Source: Tetracentron sinense
Taxonomy: Eukaryota; Streptophyta; Magnoliopsida; Trochodendrales; Trochodendraceae
NCBI GenBank assembly: GCA_015143295.1
Contig: CM026559.1
Coordinates: forward strand, 16,816,826-16,880,825
Reading direction: 5' to 3'
DNA: 64,000 nucleotides
The notes beneath the pieces were generated by a model. That model made no database searches and had not been told where the DNA came from. It saw only the letters and a list, made by a program, of their open reading frames with translations. Numbering within the stretch: position 1 is the first letter of the stretch; each line of letters begins with the position of its first letter. The translations under genes were made by a program, and so were the position numbers. Shown here piece after piece: positions 10,580-24,030 of the stretch.

Positions 10580-11546
10580 TTTTTTTACTTCGACTTCGCG
10601 CTCCCATGTAGCTTCTTCTCTACATGATGTTCTCATCTAACGAGAACCAAGGGAATAACTTCGTTGCGCAAAACTTGATCTCTACGATCCAAAATCTAAA
10701 CCAGCTCTTCCACTAAGATAAGATCCTCCTAGATTTTTAAAGGATCCATGTCGATCACGTGTGAAGGATCCGAAATGTATTTCCGAAGCATGGACACATG
10801 AAAGACGTTGTGATTTGTTGCCATGTGAGTGGGTAGAGCAACTCGATAAGCAACCTCACCAACTCTGGTGATAATCTCAAATGGACCCACATACCTTGGA
10901 CTAAGCTTCCTTCTTTTGCCAAACCTCATAACACCCTTTTTTGGCGAAACCTTCACAAATATCATATCGCCAACTTGGAACTCAAGATCTCATTTACGGG
11001 TGTCGGCATAGCTCTTTTGCCTATCTTGAGCCGTCTTCAATCTTTCCCTGATGATCTTGACCTTATTCACAGTTTACTCGATCAATTCTGGGCCAAATAT
11101 CTTTCTCTCTCCAACTTCATCCCACTATAGGGGAGATCTACAACTGAAACCATACATGGCCTCAAAAGGAGCCATTTGGATGCTTGCCTGATAACTATTA
11201 TTGTAAGTGAACTCAACCAATGGCAAATGATCCTCCCAACTGCCTTTGAAATCTAGCATGCAAGCTCAAAGCATGTCTTCTAAAACTTGGTTTAACCTCT
11301 CGGTCCGCCCATCTGTTTGAGGATGAAAGGCGGTGCTAAAGTCCAAACGGGAACCCATAGCACTCTGAAAGCTCTTCCAGAACCTGGAAGTGAATCTCGG
11401 ATCCCTGTCTGAAACAATGTTGACTAGCACCCCGTACAAATGAACCACTTCTTTGATGTACAATGCAACCAACTGGTTCGCATTGAATGTAGTTCTATAA
11501 GGCAAGAAATGGGCAGACTTTTTAAAACGATCAACCACTACCCATT
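10580..11546 (-). pseudogene. Element E: integrase core and C-terminus, broken
   Basis: This is the 3' end of the E pol gene on the - strand. It reads [19 protein letters not shown], then [13 protein letters not shown], then RLNQVLEDML, then the GPY/F-type module (RKLSPRYVGPFEIIT) down to ISDPSHVIDMDPLKI. Stops and frameshifts break it after both the core and the C-terminal module. Copia element G cut it at 11546. The missing upstream codons (SDAIW) are at 39,937 onward, and the two sides join exactly. It is an old, inactive copy. Confidence 0.9.
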
Positions 11547-13705
11547 TGAAAGTATGCCTCTTATTAATTTTAGAAAAACAGTTCTTGCGGGGCATACATC
11601 GAATCCTAAGATTTGATAAAGATTCTAATTGATTTTATTCAATGAAGGTAGGAATAAAAATCACCTTTGCGACTTTGAAATTGTTAAGTCAAATCCACGT
11701 TACAATAGTACTCGCAAAACTTCACAAGTGTCAAGTCTCCAGTCGATTCACACGAACCTTCTTTTTCCTTTAAAGCTTTCTCTAATGGAAGCTAATGGCC
11801 CTTCTAAATATCCAGCTCTATGAATCTTGAATAAAAGATCCAATCTTTTATTCTTCGAGATGGGTTCTTGATCTCTTCTTGATATTCAAAACTAGAACAC
11901 AAGAGAACAAGAATAAAGGGGGAAGGGGGCTGACCGTACACTCAAAGAAAGGGAGAGAGAGGGGCGTGAGTTTATGAGGAGAGGAGAGAGATATAAAAAA
12001 AATCTGGAATTTTTAATTACACCCACAATGGTGGACGTCCTCCCTTATTTATAGATCCATCTTGGATCTTGACCTTATCCTAATCTTATTAGGATATCCT
12101 CAATTTGTTTCCTTTCTTGATTTCCCCATAATTAATTAGGATTAATCAAAATAGAAACTAATCTGATCCATTAGTAACCAACTAACAATATCCTTATCCT
12201 AATCCAATTAGGATTCCTTGATTAGCAAGAAACTAATAGAATCCTTGTCCAACAAAGAATCTTTAATTAGTGACTAACTCTAATTAACTAACTAACCTTA
12301 TCCAATAAGGATATTGGTTATTTAGAAACTAATTAAATAAATAATAACAATTATTATTTCCTCTATGAAGTGGGCCTCCCACCCTAGGTGGGCCCCACTC
12401 CACACGCCCCTAATGGGTTCTAAACCCATTTAGTCACATTACTTGATCTTTTATCATATTCCCCAATGGGTCCTACCCATTTGGTTTTTCACATCTAATG
12501 TGATTCCACCTTTTTAGAGCATAGTGATTACTTAGAGAAATTAATAATTAAATTAAATACTTTAAGAAGGTCCTTGAGTGTGGGATCTAAAGGGATCTCC
12601 TATTTCCGGTTGTGGGACCAAGTACTCAACCTTTTGGTTAAAGCATTGTTACTAGGAAACACCTTTCTTACACTCCATTAGAATTATAGAATTTTATCTA
12701 TATCCCTGGACTTCCACCAATCACAATTAATGTCCATTAACACAATGTGATTAACCTCCTGAAATTAGAGAATTTCTTGTAAGTACCATCTCACAATATA
12801 TTTACAAATAAATATTTCCACATTCCGATATCACTTGTAAGCTTCAGGGATTAGAACAATTCCACTGTCTAGTCCCTAGCTTATGAATAAAACCCTTTCT
12901 CATAATTACTGTTTCATTGAACTGAACCTCCAAAACACTTTTGAAGAAACATTAGAAAAGAACTGACATATATATATTTATATATATATTTCGATATTGA
13001 AAATATCAACTTCGATAAAGACCATTTTTACCGAAAAGCACCAATACCGGATTTAACAGTTCAGTTCAGTTCAACAAGTATCACCTTGATATCATTATCT
13101 CCAATTAAGGAGTTGTGGATTCCTTATTGAGTGTTTACACACTTCTCCAAACATTGTGTACATGATGACCCAATGTACCCGGAGTTAGTCCTGTGTATTG
13201 GATATTGCCGATTGGCACATCAAGGCCATATAGACAGATGTCTGAGAAGATGTTAACCTCTCAGGTCTAAGGACAATTTGTCAAATGGATAACCCTAATA
13301 CAATCTGACAGTGTATTTTATAGGGTATCCCTAGTGATCCCGTTCAGTATTATGTACTTGCTACATATACTCACATGTTAGTCAAGAGTCACCACTCTCT
13401 ATGAATGAGATTCATCACACAATCACATAGAACTACACTTGTGCAAGCCATGATGAAGTACGGCACCCAACTAGTACTCTAGAGACTTCGAACAATATTA
13501 GGTTTACAAGGAACCGGAAAATCATATCTTGTCGCAACCTTTGCATGATTTTCCTACAATGTTACCTATGGAACTTTATATCTTCATCATATAAGACAGT
13601 AATTAATATAAATACCTTTTATAGTTGGTTGTGTGAATATGATGCTTATCTAATCAACATTGGGAAAAGTCTCTTATTGGCTTTCGAGGGCATATATGTC
13701 CAATA
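11547..13705 (-). mobile_element. 3' LTR of copia element G
   Basis: This LTR of 2,159 bp is read on the - strand, starting TATTGGACATATATGCCC (TGTTGGACA in the other LTR). It aligns with 18787-20948 along its length with scattered mismatches and small indels, so the insertion is old. A - strand TATA box is at 12044-12054. It contains A/T-rich blocks built on TCCTAAT/ATTAGGA. Confidence 0.88.
12044..12054 (-). promoter_or_regulatory. TATA box in G 3' LTR
   Basis: CTATAAATAAG on the - strand. The matching site in the other LTR is at 19288-19297. Confidence 0.55.
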
Positions 13706-16700
13706 ATCTCCCACTTGCACTCTAAGCCAATTAGATGTAAAGCCCATCTTCTCAGTGATGTTTCTCAAACACCAGCTGAAGCATAACTTAATATACATGG
13801 GTCTGTCATGTCTACTTTACCACAACTATTGTAGTAATGCAATAACACTGTAGTGATGCAGTAACACTTGCAATTCTTGCAAATTTATTATCGATAACCA
13901 CAGTTTTAAAAGACTAAACAAAAATGATACTATCCAACAGTCATTTTCAGAAGTTAACATGCTTGTGCTTTACCATTGTACAATGCTACAGACTAATCTG
14001 ACCAATATCTTATCACATCAACATGTGATGAATATTCGGTCTAGTACAAGTACACTATTTCATGATATCACATATTTAAGAGAAACAGATTCCATTCCAT
14101 AAAGGTAGAAACTCTTTTCTTGGAATCTTACTTGCACAAAAACTTGATTGTTATTGAGAGAATAACAATATCATTTTCTTTATATCTCTAAACCATTTAG
14201 GACTAAGAAAACATGTTGTCAAAGTTTTTGTCCATTGCAAAATTACTAGATGAAATCTAAGAGAAGAATAATATTCATACATCATTCACAATGAAAAGAA
14301 TATTACCTTTGCATAGAGCCAGGAAAGTAATTATGCTCCCACTAACCAATTTGCACACAAAAGATACTTTCATTCTTAGATGAAAATCAAACAGTTCGAT
14401 TACTTTATCAGAATAAAAGTTAGTCCAACTATAGATTCTAGGACCTGTGGGTTCTAGTGTACTATTTAGGTATAGTGAGAGTAGAGAGTTGATCTCTATC
14501 AATTCTCATAATTATTGGTCTATTGGGCTTCTGCTTCTAAAACAATTCTAGATTTAGTTTCTCTACTAGGAAATTTGTATTCCTGTTTACAAATATCTTT
14601 TGTTATCCAGGAATAGAGACTAAATGTCTCTAATTCGAATCCCAAGTTCATCTTCTATCGAATCATATCCAATATAATTCGATTTAACAACACCATCATA
14701 CTATGGTTTGTTATGGGAATTATCTGAGACAAGATGCAATGAGAGTAAATTATGAAATTTCTATTAAGAGGTACTCTTCTCAATCATAGAAGACTTACCT
14801 AGTTGTTTCTTTATTTCAATGCAGAATTCCTTGAACTTTTCAAAGATGATGAAAGAAAATCAACTACCTCTTAATGGAAGATTCATACGATCATCCAACT
14901 TTTGTCACATTCACAAGTAGAAGTTTTCTCAGATTTCTCCTTCTCCTTAACAAACATGCAACTATTGCACTTATGCAAGATCATACCAAGCATTAGGAGC
15001 TGGAGGTTCCAACAATTAAGTTGGACTTGATGAGTATATAAGCTGGACAATCCTTCCAAAGGTTTGTCCTGTATCTGATGACCAATTGCTTCACTATGAA
15101 GCACAATCCTTATACTTTCCTTTCTTCTCTGAAGAGCCCTTGTCCATACTGCCAGAATATATTTCTAATGGAAAATCTTGGATTTCTTTCCTTTGCATAA
15201 ATACTCGGGATTTAGAAAATCCAACTCTTCTGAACATTGTTACAAGTAGCATTGAACTCTTCAAAGGTTCTTAGCCATATGCAACATGTGGGATTTCAGA
15301 CAATCTGATTTCCTACTTGTTCAACATAACCATATTAAAGGACTTCAGGAGTTTGTCGAGGATCATATCCTCTAATCCTATAAATTTATCTCAATTTATC
15401 TCAGTACCAAGAATTGAGATTTATGAATCCAATGATCTCTATCATATTCTTTATGACTGAGTTTCCCTAGTCAACTTGGTATCTACTTGTCCTTTTATAC
15501 AGTAAGCTGGCTAACAGCCCTATTGTATTCAGTAAACATCTCAGATGAGAATTAACATTAGTAGTGAAAACTTGGGTAATTCTTTAGATGGTAAGCACAA
15601 ACTTGAGATTCCTTTTCCATTCCAAACACTTTGAATTGGTAAAGAAATTGTCATTAAAAGTCTTGGTCAAGTGGTTTTAGAATGACATGACAATAAACAT
15701 ACATCATAATATATCACACATTATAATATCATTAGATCAGGGCTTTCAATCTTTGATGATATTGCTCATCATTCAGTCAAATTTTATAGACCCATCAATC
15801 TATAAAATTAGGAAATATGTTATTTCATATTTCTGATGAGCATTGGGGGCCTTATAATACACATGCAATCTTCCATGTTAGGATAGTATTATACATGCAC
15901 CACAAGGTGGATAGTAGCTATCCATCACTGAACATCTCATGCATAACTCCTTATGTTAATCAGTGATTCCCAATTTTCTTGTGACCTCCAAGGATAACAT
16001 GATTGTCACCTGTCAGCCGTCATGGTACTTGGTTAAGTGAAACCCATTATTCTCGGTTGTCATATGATCAAGTAGGAATATGCCCCCATGCTAGTTGACA
16101 CTCCCTATCAGGTCATACACATTCCTATCTACTATAAAAATAAAGCACTACGAGTTTAATTTAGACTAAATTATGTTTGATTCCCGCCAGAGAGACAAGA
16201 CTCAGGCTAATTAATTCCTAGTATTATTGATAGTGGAAGGTCATAGGGCAACATTATCCTGTAGGATAGATTAACCCATTTAATTCACTTAATATTTTTC
16301 TTGAGGGAAAATAGAATATTATGAACAAATTATACATCTAATGCATATATCAAAGCATTCACAATATTTATCATTGCATCACATGCATAGAACAATATAC
16401 AAAATCATCATATGATAATAAATCAAATTTTGTTTAATTAGATCAAACTAATTCCAATAAACTCCCACTAGACCCAAAAATCTTTATGGATCTAATCCAA
16501 TGGTACAAAGGTTATTTTAACATCGGTGGGCTTTAGATGGTTCATTCATCCATATGATGGACCATTGGTCATACCAAGCATCATGGGCCCAAAATAACAA
16601 TTATAAAGTGTCTATGTGCATCACTAAAGCCAATAAGTCAAAATGGATTATATTACCATTTAATTCTCTATGAATTAATTTCAGCACATTAGGGTTCACC

Positions 16701-18786
16701 AACCCTAAGTCTAAAAGAAACTATGAGAGTCTTTAAACAACTCTCTAAGACCTCTACTAGGGTTTATAAGTGTCACTCAAGCACTTCCCATAATTGTGAA
16801 TATTGTTAGCTTACATCTATGCCAATTAAGGCACAATTATCTCATAATCATGCAAGTAACATATTCTATGTAAGAATTTCAATATGGACTACATGCATCA
16901 CATCCAAAAGGGTTATAATAATGTGTTTTATTCAAACACAAACTTTTATGTTTGAACAAAAACACATATTGTGGGTTTTGATCCAATTATCCAAAATTTA
17001 CACAAAAACGATAATCACATTATCACAAGGGTTATGGACTTTTCTAAGAAACTAAAAGCTATAACAAATCATCACATGAAATACATAATATAACCGCACA
17101 ATGGGTCCACATGATCATGCTATCTTTAAAATCCTACAACTACTCTTGTAGAACGCCTTCTAAGATTTATTCTCCATCCGATCACCATCATCTTCGATCT
17201 TCACTATGATTTCTCTATTGAGAAAAAAATAGCAACACCTAATACTAAGATTACATCATATTCAAAATAAGAAACCTTAAAAAACCACCCAAAATAGCGT
17301 GCTCAAGGGGAGTACAACCTATAAGAAGAAAGAGAAGAGAATAGAGAGAGAGGAGACATGATAATAGAACCCATCACCAAGCATGACTAGAATGAATTCT
17401 TAGGATTTTTAGATCATCATTAAAAGAAAAAAAATTTCCGTTAATTCATGGGAAATCATTAAGAGAAACAATTTCTCTAAAATTTAATCTAACCCTAAAA
17501 TTCATCCTCACATTCCTCAATTGATAATTAAATAGAAAACACCATATTAAATTCTGTTAGTCTAGGGATCTAATCCCTTCCATATTATTTTGATCTAATA
17601 ACTATTAAATGACCAAAATAAAAATAAGTAAATTACTAATTTTTACTATCACTTTATATTGATTCCAAAAAAAATTCAAAATCAATAATAGGTGAATTCA
17701 AAATTTTTCATAATGGCCAACTGCTTTAGGGATTATTTGATTTAACAATTAAATAAAATAATACCCTAAACAATAGTATTAAATGTCCATAAAATAATTG
17801 ATCTCTATCAATTAAAATGTACTTGAGATAAAACTCTGTATCTCAACCAATGGCATTTATGTAATTACTTGATTAACTATTAATAAAATAAAAACTTATA
17901 AATACTATGTAGCTAGTAATTCTAAGCACATGTAATTGATCCAAATCAACTAATAGCATCTCATGCTCCCAAATCAAATAATGGAATTTAGGAAAAATTT
18001 GAAAGCCTCTTGGAAAATTAATTTAGAAAACTCTTTTTCCCTCTTTATATTTTTGACTCAAGTTTTGACCCTCAAAACGATTGATTCTGGAAAAACTTTC
18101 TTCACAAAAGTTGCAGATCTTTTCGACGGCTTCAAAATGATGTACTAACAAACCTAAATCGGACTTACAGTCACAAAGTTATGACCAAAATACCGAAACT
18201 GTATTGATTCATCTAATCAAATACAAATCCGAAAATCCATGAATCAATTTTAATCGAAATAAGCTTTAATCTCTAAGAACGCTTAAGAAAGGGTGTCTAA
18301 CACCATGAGATTTATTAATTAACATTTAATAAATAAAATCCCATCAATATATGCTAGCTGAAATTTCAATGGGTATCTAAGTGGTCCAAATGAAATGGAA
18401 AACTTGCCCTAGGCTCTCAAGAATAAATCAAACAAATTAATTTAATATAAAAAGGATCTCTAAATCCTTAAAAGACTTTAACCAAATTTATATCTCTATA
18501 TACCTATCCCTAATAGAATTAAGAGAAGTTTTGAAATCATCCAAAACTGAAATTAGTATCACACTAATTTCTAAGGACTTGATTACTCCCTCAATAAAAG
18601 GACTTGATTACTCCCTCAATAACAAGAGGGGGATCCCTTAACCCTACCAATGATTATCTAATCATCAAGAATCTAGAAAATTGATTCATTAGGGTAACCA
18701 AAATTCATAGGGGAGGCAATCTTGATATAAATCTTTATTAAACTCAATAAAATCAAAGAGAGGCATAACCAAGGCTTTGATACCAC
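13706..18786 (-). pseudogene. Interior of copia element G, coding region decayed
   Basis: These 5.1 kb hold no long ORF. On the - strand two short stretches still resemble Ty1/copia Pol. At about 14791-14846 the frame reads FEKFKEFCIEIKKQLGKS, which fits the integrase core before the RSDRGGEY motif. At about 14275-14350 it reads SGSIITFLALCKGN then ILFIVNDV, which fits the reverse transcriptase YVDD region (SGS..FL.LYVDDILLIGND) with YVDD lost. A following stretch, DSKKRVSTFMEWNLFLLN, fits the segment after it. Order along the strand is integrase then RT, as in copia. No Gag is recognisable. These matches are by eye from family knowledge, so the gene-level call is moderate. Confidence 0.6.
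18774..18785 (-). other. Primer-binding site of element G
   Basis: TGGTATCAAAGC on the - strand, one base inside the 5' LTR end. It is complementary to the 3' end of a Met-type tRNA, with one difference from the usual TGGTATCAGAGC. Confidence 0.8.
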
Positions 18787-20948
18787 TAAAAGTATGCCTC
18801 TTTTTCATTTTAGAAGAACAATTCTTGGGGGGCATACATCGAATCCCAAAATCTGACTAAGATTCTAATTTATTTTATTCAATGAAGGTAGGAATAACAA
18901 TCACCGTTGCGACTTTGAAATTGTTAAGTTAAATCCACGTTAGAATAGTACACGCAAAACTTCACAAGTGTCAAGTCTCCTGTCGATTCACACGAACTTT
19001 CTTTTTCCTTTAAAACTTTCTCTAATGAAAGCTAATGGCCCTTTCAAATATCCAGCTCTATGAATCTTGAATAAAAGATCCAATCTTTTATTCTTCAAGA
19101 TGGGTTCTTGATCTCTTCTTGATATTCAAAACTAGAACACAAGAGAACAAGAATAAAGGGGGAAGGGGGCTGACCATACACTCCAAGAAAGGGAGAGAGA
19201 GGGGCGTGAGCTTATGAGGAGAGGAGAGAGAGATATAAAAAAAATTCTATAATTTTTAATTACACCCACAATGGTGGACGTCCTCCCTTATTTATAGATT
19301 CATCTTGGATCTTGGCCTTATCCTAATCCTATTAGGATATCCTCAATTTGTTTCCTTTCTTGATTTCTTCATAATTAATTAGGATTAATCAAAATAGAAA
19401 CTAATCTTATCCATTAGTAACCAACTAACCATATCCTTATCCTAATCCAATTAGGATTCCTTGATTAGCAAGAAACTAATAGAATCCTTGTCCAACAAGG
19501 AATCTTTAATTAGTGACTAACTCTAACTAACCTTATCCAGTAAGGATATTAGTTATTTAAAAACTAATTAAATAAATAATAACAATTATTATTTCCTCCA
19601 TGAAGTGGGCGTCCCAACCTAGGTAGGCCCCACTCCACACGCCCCCAATGGGTTCTAAACCCTTTTGGTCACTTTACTTGATCTTTTATCATATTCCCCA
19701 GTGGGTCCTACCCATTTGGTTTTTCACATCTAATGTGATTCCACCTTTTTAGAGCTTCAATATACCATATAGTGATTACTTAGAGAAATTAATTAATTTA
19801 AATAATAATTAAATTAAATACTTTAAGAAGGTCCTTGTTTGTGAGTTCTAAAGGGATCTCCTATTTCCGGTTGTCGGACCAAGTACTCAACCTTTTGGTC
19901 AAAGCATTGTTACTAGCAAACACCTTTCCTACACTCCATTAGGATTATAGAATTTTATAAATATCCCTGGACTTCCACCAATCACAATTAATGTCCATTA
20001 ACACAATGTGATTAACCTCCTGAAATTAGAGAATTTCTTGTAAGTACCATCTCACAATATATTTATAGATAAATCTTTCCATATTCCGATATCACTTGTA
20101 AGCTTTCGGAATTGGAACAATTCCACTGTCTAGTCCCTAGCTTATGAATAGAACCCTTTCTCATGATTACTTTTTTATTGAACTGAACCTCTAAAACACT
20201 TTTGAAGAAACATTAGAAAAGAACTGACATATATATATTTATATATACTTTTCCATATTGAAAATATCAACTTCAATAAAGACCATTTTTACCAAAAAGC
20301 ACCAGTACTAGATTTAACAGTTCAGTTCAACAAGTATCACCTTGATATCATTATCTCCATTTAAGGAGTTGTGGATTCCTTATTGAGTGTTTACACACTT
20401 CTCCAAACATTTTGTACATGACCCAACGTATCGGGAGTTAGTTCTGTGTATTGGATATTGCCGATTGGCACATCAAAGCCATATAGACAGATGTCTGAGA
20501 AGATGTTAACCTCTCAGGTCTAAGGACAATTTGTCAAATGGATAATCCTAATACAATCTGACAGTGTATTCCATAGGCAATCCACTAGTGATCCCGTTCA
20601 GTATTATGTACTTGCTACATATACTCACATGTTTGTCAATAGTCACCACTCTCTGTGAATGAGATTCATCACACTATCTCATAAAACTACACATGTACAA
20701 GCCATGATGAAGTACGGCGCCCAACCAGTACTCTAGAGGCTTCGAACAATATTAGGTTTATAAGGAACCGGAAAATCATATCTCCTCGCAACTTTTGCAT
20801 GATTTTCCTACAATGTTACCTATGGAACTTTATATCTTCATCATATGAGAGAGTAATTAATATAACTACCCTTTATAGTTGGTTGTGTGAATATGATGCT
20901 TGTCTAATCAACATAGAAAAATCTCTTATTGGCTTTCGAGGGCATATA
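18787..20948 (-). mobile_element. 5' LTR of copia element G (main part)
   Basis: This pairs with the LTR at 11547-13705. It is interrupted after GGCATATA by solo LTR F. The last bases of the LTR, TGTCCAACA, are at 39928-39936. Confidence 0.87.
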
Positions 20949-21569
20949 TGTAGAACCCCGGATCTTTATGACATGTATTAAATGCCCTAAGATGTATTTT
21001 CTTCATTTTATGGGTAGGTTTAAGAGTGTAAAATACTCTTAAGTGTTAATGAAGGTTATGCCTTAGCATTACCCACAAATTTAAGGAGCTTTAGTTTTGT
21101 CACTGCTCATCGAAATCGAGTAATTCTTGAGTTTTTGGGAAGGTATTGGAACCCTCTTCAAGGTCCATGTTGATCACTTTTCCAGATTTTGAGTCAAGGT
21201 AGAGTCAAACATCCGATTTCCAAAACCAGGTTGGCTGCAAATTTGGACTGTCGCAACCTATTGCAGATTAGTTAGCTTTAAGGGAAAAATTGTCTAAGAA
21301 TCATGAAGAATTAGAATTTGTACAAAACATAAAAGTTGTTCTCCTTTGAAAGACGAATCCAACGCAAGTTGAATCATCAAAATCCGATGAGCGAGTGAAG
21401 AGTTATGGCCGAAATACGAAAGTCAAAAAATCTTGAAAGGATGCGCGATAATGAACTAAATAAATTCAGGAAGATCAAGGTAGCTTTTTGCTCTGCAGGT
21501 GCAAGTTAGCATTAAAATGTTTTAGGTGCATGTTAGCAAGAATTTGTGATCTCTCTTTGCTAGGGTTTC

Positions 21570-23334
21570 ATGGAATGCCCTAGGGGAGTCAGCAGTGAGG
21601 AGGGAGGCTCCTCTTTCTGGCCGGCCACCCTTCCCCTTTCATTTGTGGATATTGTTGCCAAGCCTCCCTCCAGATCTTCTTCTTCATCTATACCTCTTAA
21701 GAATCCATCAACTTACAAAGGTGAACCAGCTATCTTTTTCACTGAGGAAGAAAATTCTTTGTTAGCTGAACCTCAAGCCCTAGCTTTGGTGGAAAAGTGC
21801 TCTTATGGTCATCCCTCGCTTGATGATATCAAGATACACATGAAGAAATCCGAGAGTATTCGACTGGGTTTTACTATTGGTATTCTAGATTCTAGACATC
21901 TCCTCTTTAGATTTAGTTCCGAATCTGATTTTCTTATGATATGGATTAAGGAAGTCATTTATATCAAGGGATTCTTGTTTCGATTTTTCAAATGGTCACC
22001 CTCTTTTGTTTCCGGGACGGAATCATCCATAGTTCCAAGTTGGGTTTGTTTTCCCAATCTTCCAATGCACTTATTCAATGACTCGGCTTTAATCTCCATT
22101 GGTAGCATACTCGGAAAATTTTTGAAGATAGATGGAGCCACAAAAAATCTATCTAGACCCAGTGTTGCTAGGATGTGCATTGAGATCGATCTCCTTAAAA
22201 AAATACAGACAAATTTTGGCTGGGGTTAGGGAATCATGGACGTTGGCAATCGGTGGGATATGAAAAGAAATTTTTGTATTGCCTCCACTGTAAGAAACTG
22301 GGTCATGAAGAAATCTTTTGTATAGCGGGATCCAAAGGTAGAAACAATCATATATATACATCTAAAGAGATGGAAGAGGGTCTGAAGATCAAGGAAAATG
22401 ATGTGGGAGCAGTAAACAATCAAACCAAGCATTGGATCGTGAAGCAGAATGCCCCAAAGGCTGATAATGAAGGATCTAATGAGGTGGAAGGACTGGTTCA
22501 GATAAATAACAATGATACTTCGAAGGAAAATAATCCAGATCTGAATTTCAGATCAGAAAATCCTAATAGCTCCCTTCAGAAAGTGTATGCACATGCTCAA
22601 GATACTAAACACAGTCCCCTATATGTTGCTGATACGATAGAGTCTGCGGGTAAACAAGATCTTGTTCATATTTCATATTATGATGGAGAAGTAGCAGTCA
22701 CTTCTGCGGAGACAGGTAAAACTCAGCTAAGGGAGTCCTGTGAGGTAACTTTATTACCATTGAATACTTATTCTAAAGAAGATCATATTATTTCTAAAAC
22801 AAAAAATTATGTGGTTAGTAAGTCAGATTTGGTTTTGATTGAAGATATTCTTTGCCCTTCTATTAAAGGTTTAAAAAATCTTTCTAATTCTACTAACCAA
22901 TCTTTGGATGAGCCTTTCAAGTTTGGAATCAATTCGAAATTTAGTATTGTCGCAGATCAGATTCAAGGTTCACAGCAGCTTCAAGGGTATGGTATTATCA
23001 CCAATAAAGACTCATCTCCTAGCTCGGTTGATGTGGAAGATAGGGATGATGGTGCACTAAACCAATATGCAAGAACGCATGATGCAACAATTCCTATTCC
23101 AGTAGCTGTTGCTAAGATTGGTAATGCTAATTTATCACACCTTACTTCAGAAATTATTCACCTCCCTTCCACAGGTATGATCTCGAGTCTTGGTTCATTA
23201 GAGCAACTAATCAATATCTTTGATATTACTATAAACAATGAAGATAATGTTAAGACTGTTGTTGAAAACTTTAAGAACCAATCTGAGTCAGAGTCGGATT
23301 CGGATGAAGATAGGTATAATTCCCCTCAACTAAT
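21570..23334 (+). pseudogene. LINE ORF1: DUF4283-like plus CCHC knuckle, frameshifted
   Basis: Translation from ATG at 21570 gives a Gag-like RNA-binding protein. Residues around 65-200 fit the DUF4283 domain common in plant LINEs (LGFTIGILDSRHLLFRF, WSPSFVSGTES, PSWVCFPNLPMHLF). A one-base frameshift near 22211-22220 ends this frame at 22229. The protein continues in another frame as FWLGLGNHGRWQSVGYE and then the knuckle CLHCKKLGHEEIFC (CX2CX4HX4C). A polar, acidic tail with no clear domain runs to about 23334, where it joins endonuclease sequence directly. ORF1 proteins coat the LINE RNA. The start codon follows a plausible leader. The broken frame makes this a pseudogene. Confidence 0.8.
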
Positions 23335-24030
23335 AGATGTCTCTTCTACTAGTTTTTCTCTTATCAGATGTGCTTTTATTTATGCCAAATGTACTAGTAG
23401 AGAATGTATGGCCCTTTGGATCGATCTTCACACTTCCTTCTCTTCTTTCTCAGGTCCTTATTATATTGGAGGTGATTTTAATGCCATCTCTAATTCTGAA
23501 GAAAAGCTGGGTGGAAGGGATGTCAATATTGAATCCCTCTCTAATTTTAATGACATGATTAATGATTTGGGTCTATTGGATGCAGGATTTATTGGTAATA
23601 AATTTACGTGGTGCAATAATCAGGATAATTTGAATCGAATCTATGCACGTTTGGATAGAGTCCTTTTGAGTTCTGACTGGAATCTTAATTTTGCCTTTTC
23701 TTCGGTCTCTCACTTATCCAGATTAGCTTCTGACCATTCTCCCCTCCTTTTTACTTTTGGAAAGGACAACTCTAGGATTCCTTCTTCTTTCAAATTTCAA
23801 CAAATGTGGCTTCATCATCCTGACTTTTTAAGAGTTGTTTCTGAATCTTGGAATATGCCTAGCTCTTCAAATCATCTTATGTCCTTTTTTCTCAAACTTA
23901 AAAGACTTAAGATTTCTCTTAAGAGTTGGAATAAAAATGTTTTTGGAAATATTTTTCAAAAAATCAAAGATTTTGAATTGCAAATTCATAGCCTTGAAGA
24001 AGAATCTTCAAAATGGTTGGGACATTGATA
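23335..24030 (+). pseudogene. LINE ORF2: C-terminal half of the endonuclease
   Basis: These are the remains of an apurinic-type endonuclease that nicks target DNA. Visible motifs are GGDFNAIS (about 23466), NKFTWCN, RLDRVLLSSDW and the catalytic SDHSPLLF. The N-terminal half of the domain, with its usual WNVRG and QE motifs, is missing. The frame instead runs in from the ORF1 tail, so an internal deletion of several hundred bases has fused ORF1 to ORF2. After about 23,950 the protein shifts to the frame that carries reverse transcriptase. Confidence 0.85.

Noticed and set aside
16819..18148. Short ORFs in the interior of element G
   Set aside because: AT-rich chance frames on the + strand, opposite to the element, with no copia resemblance.
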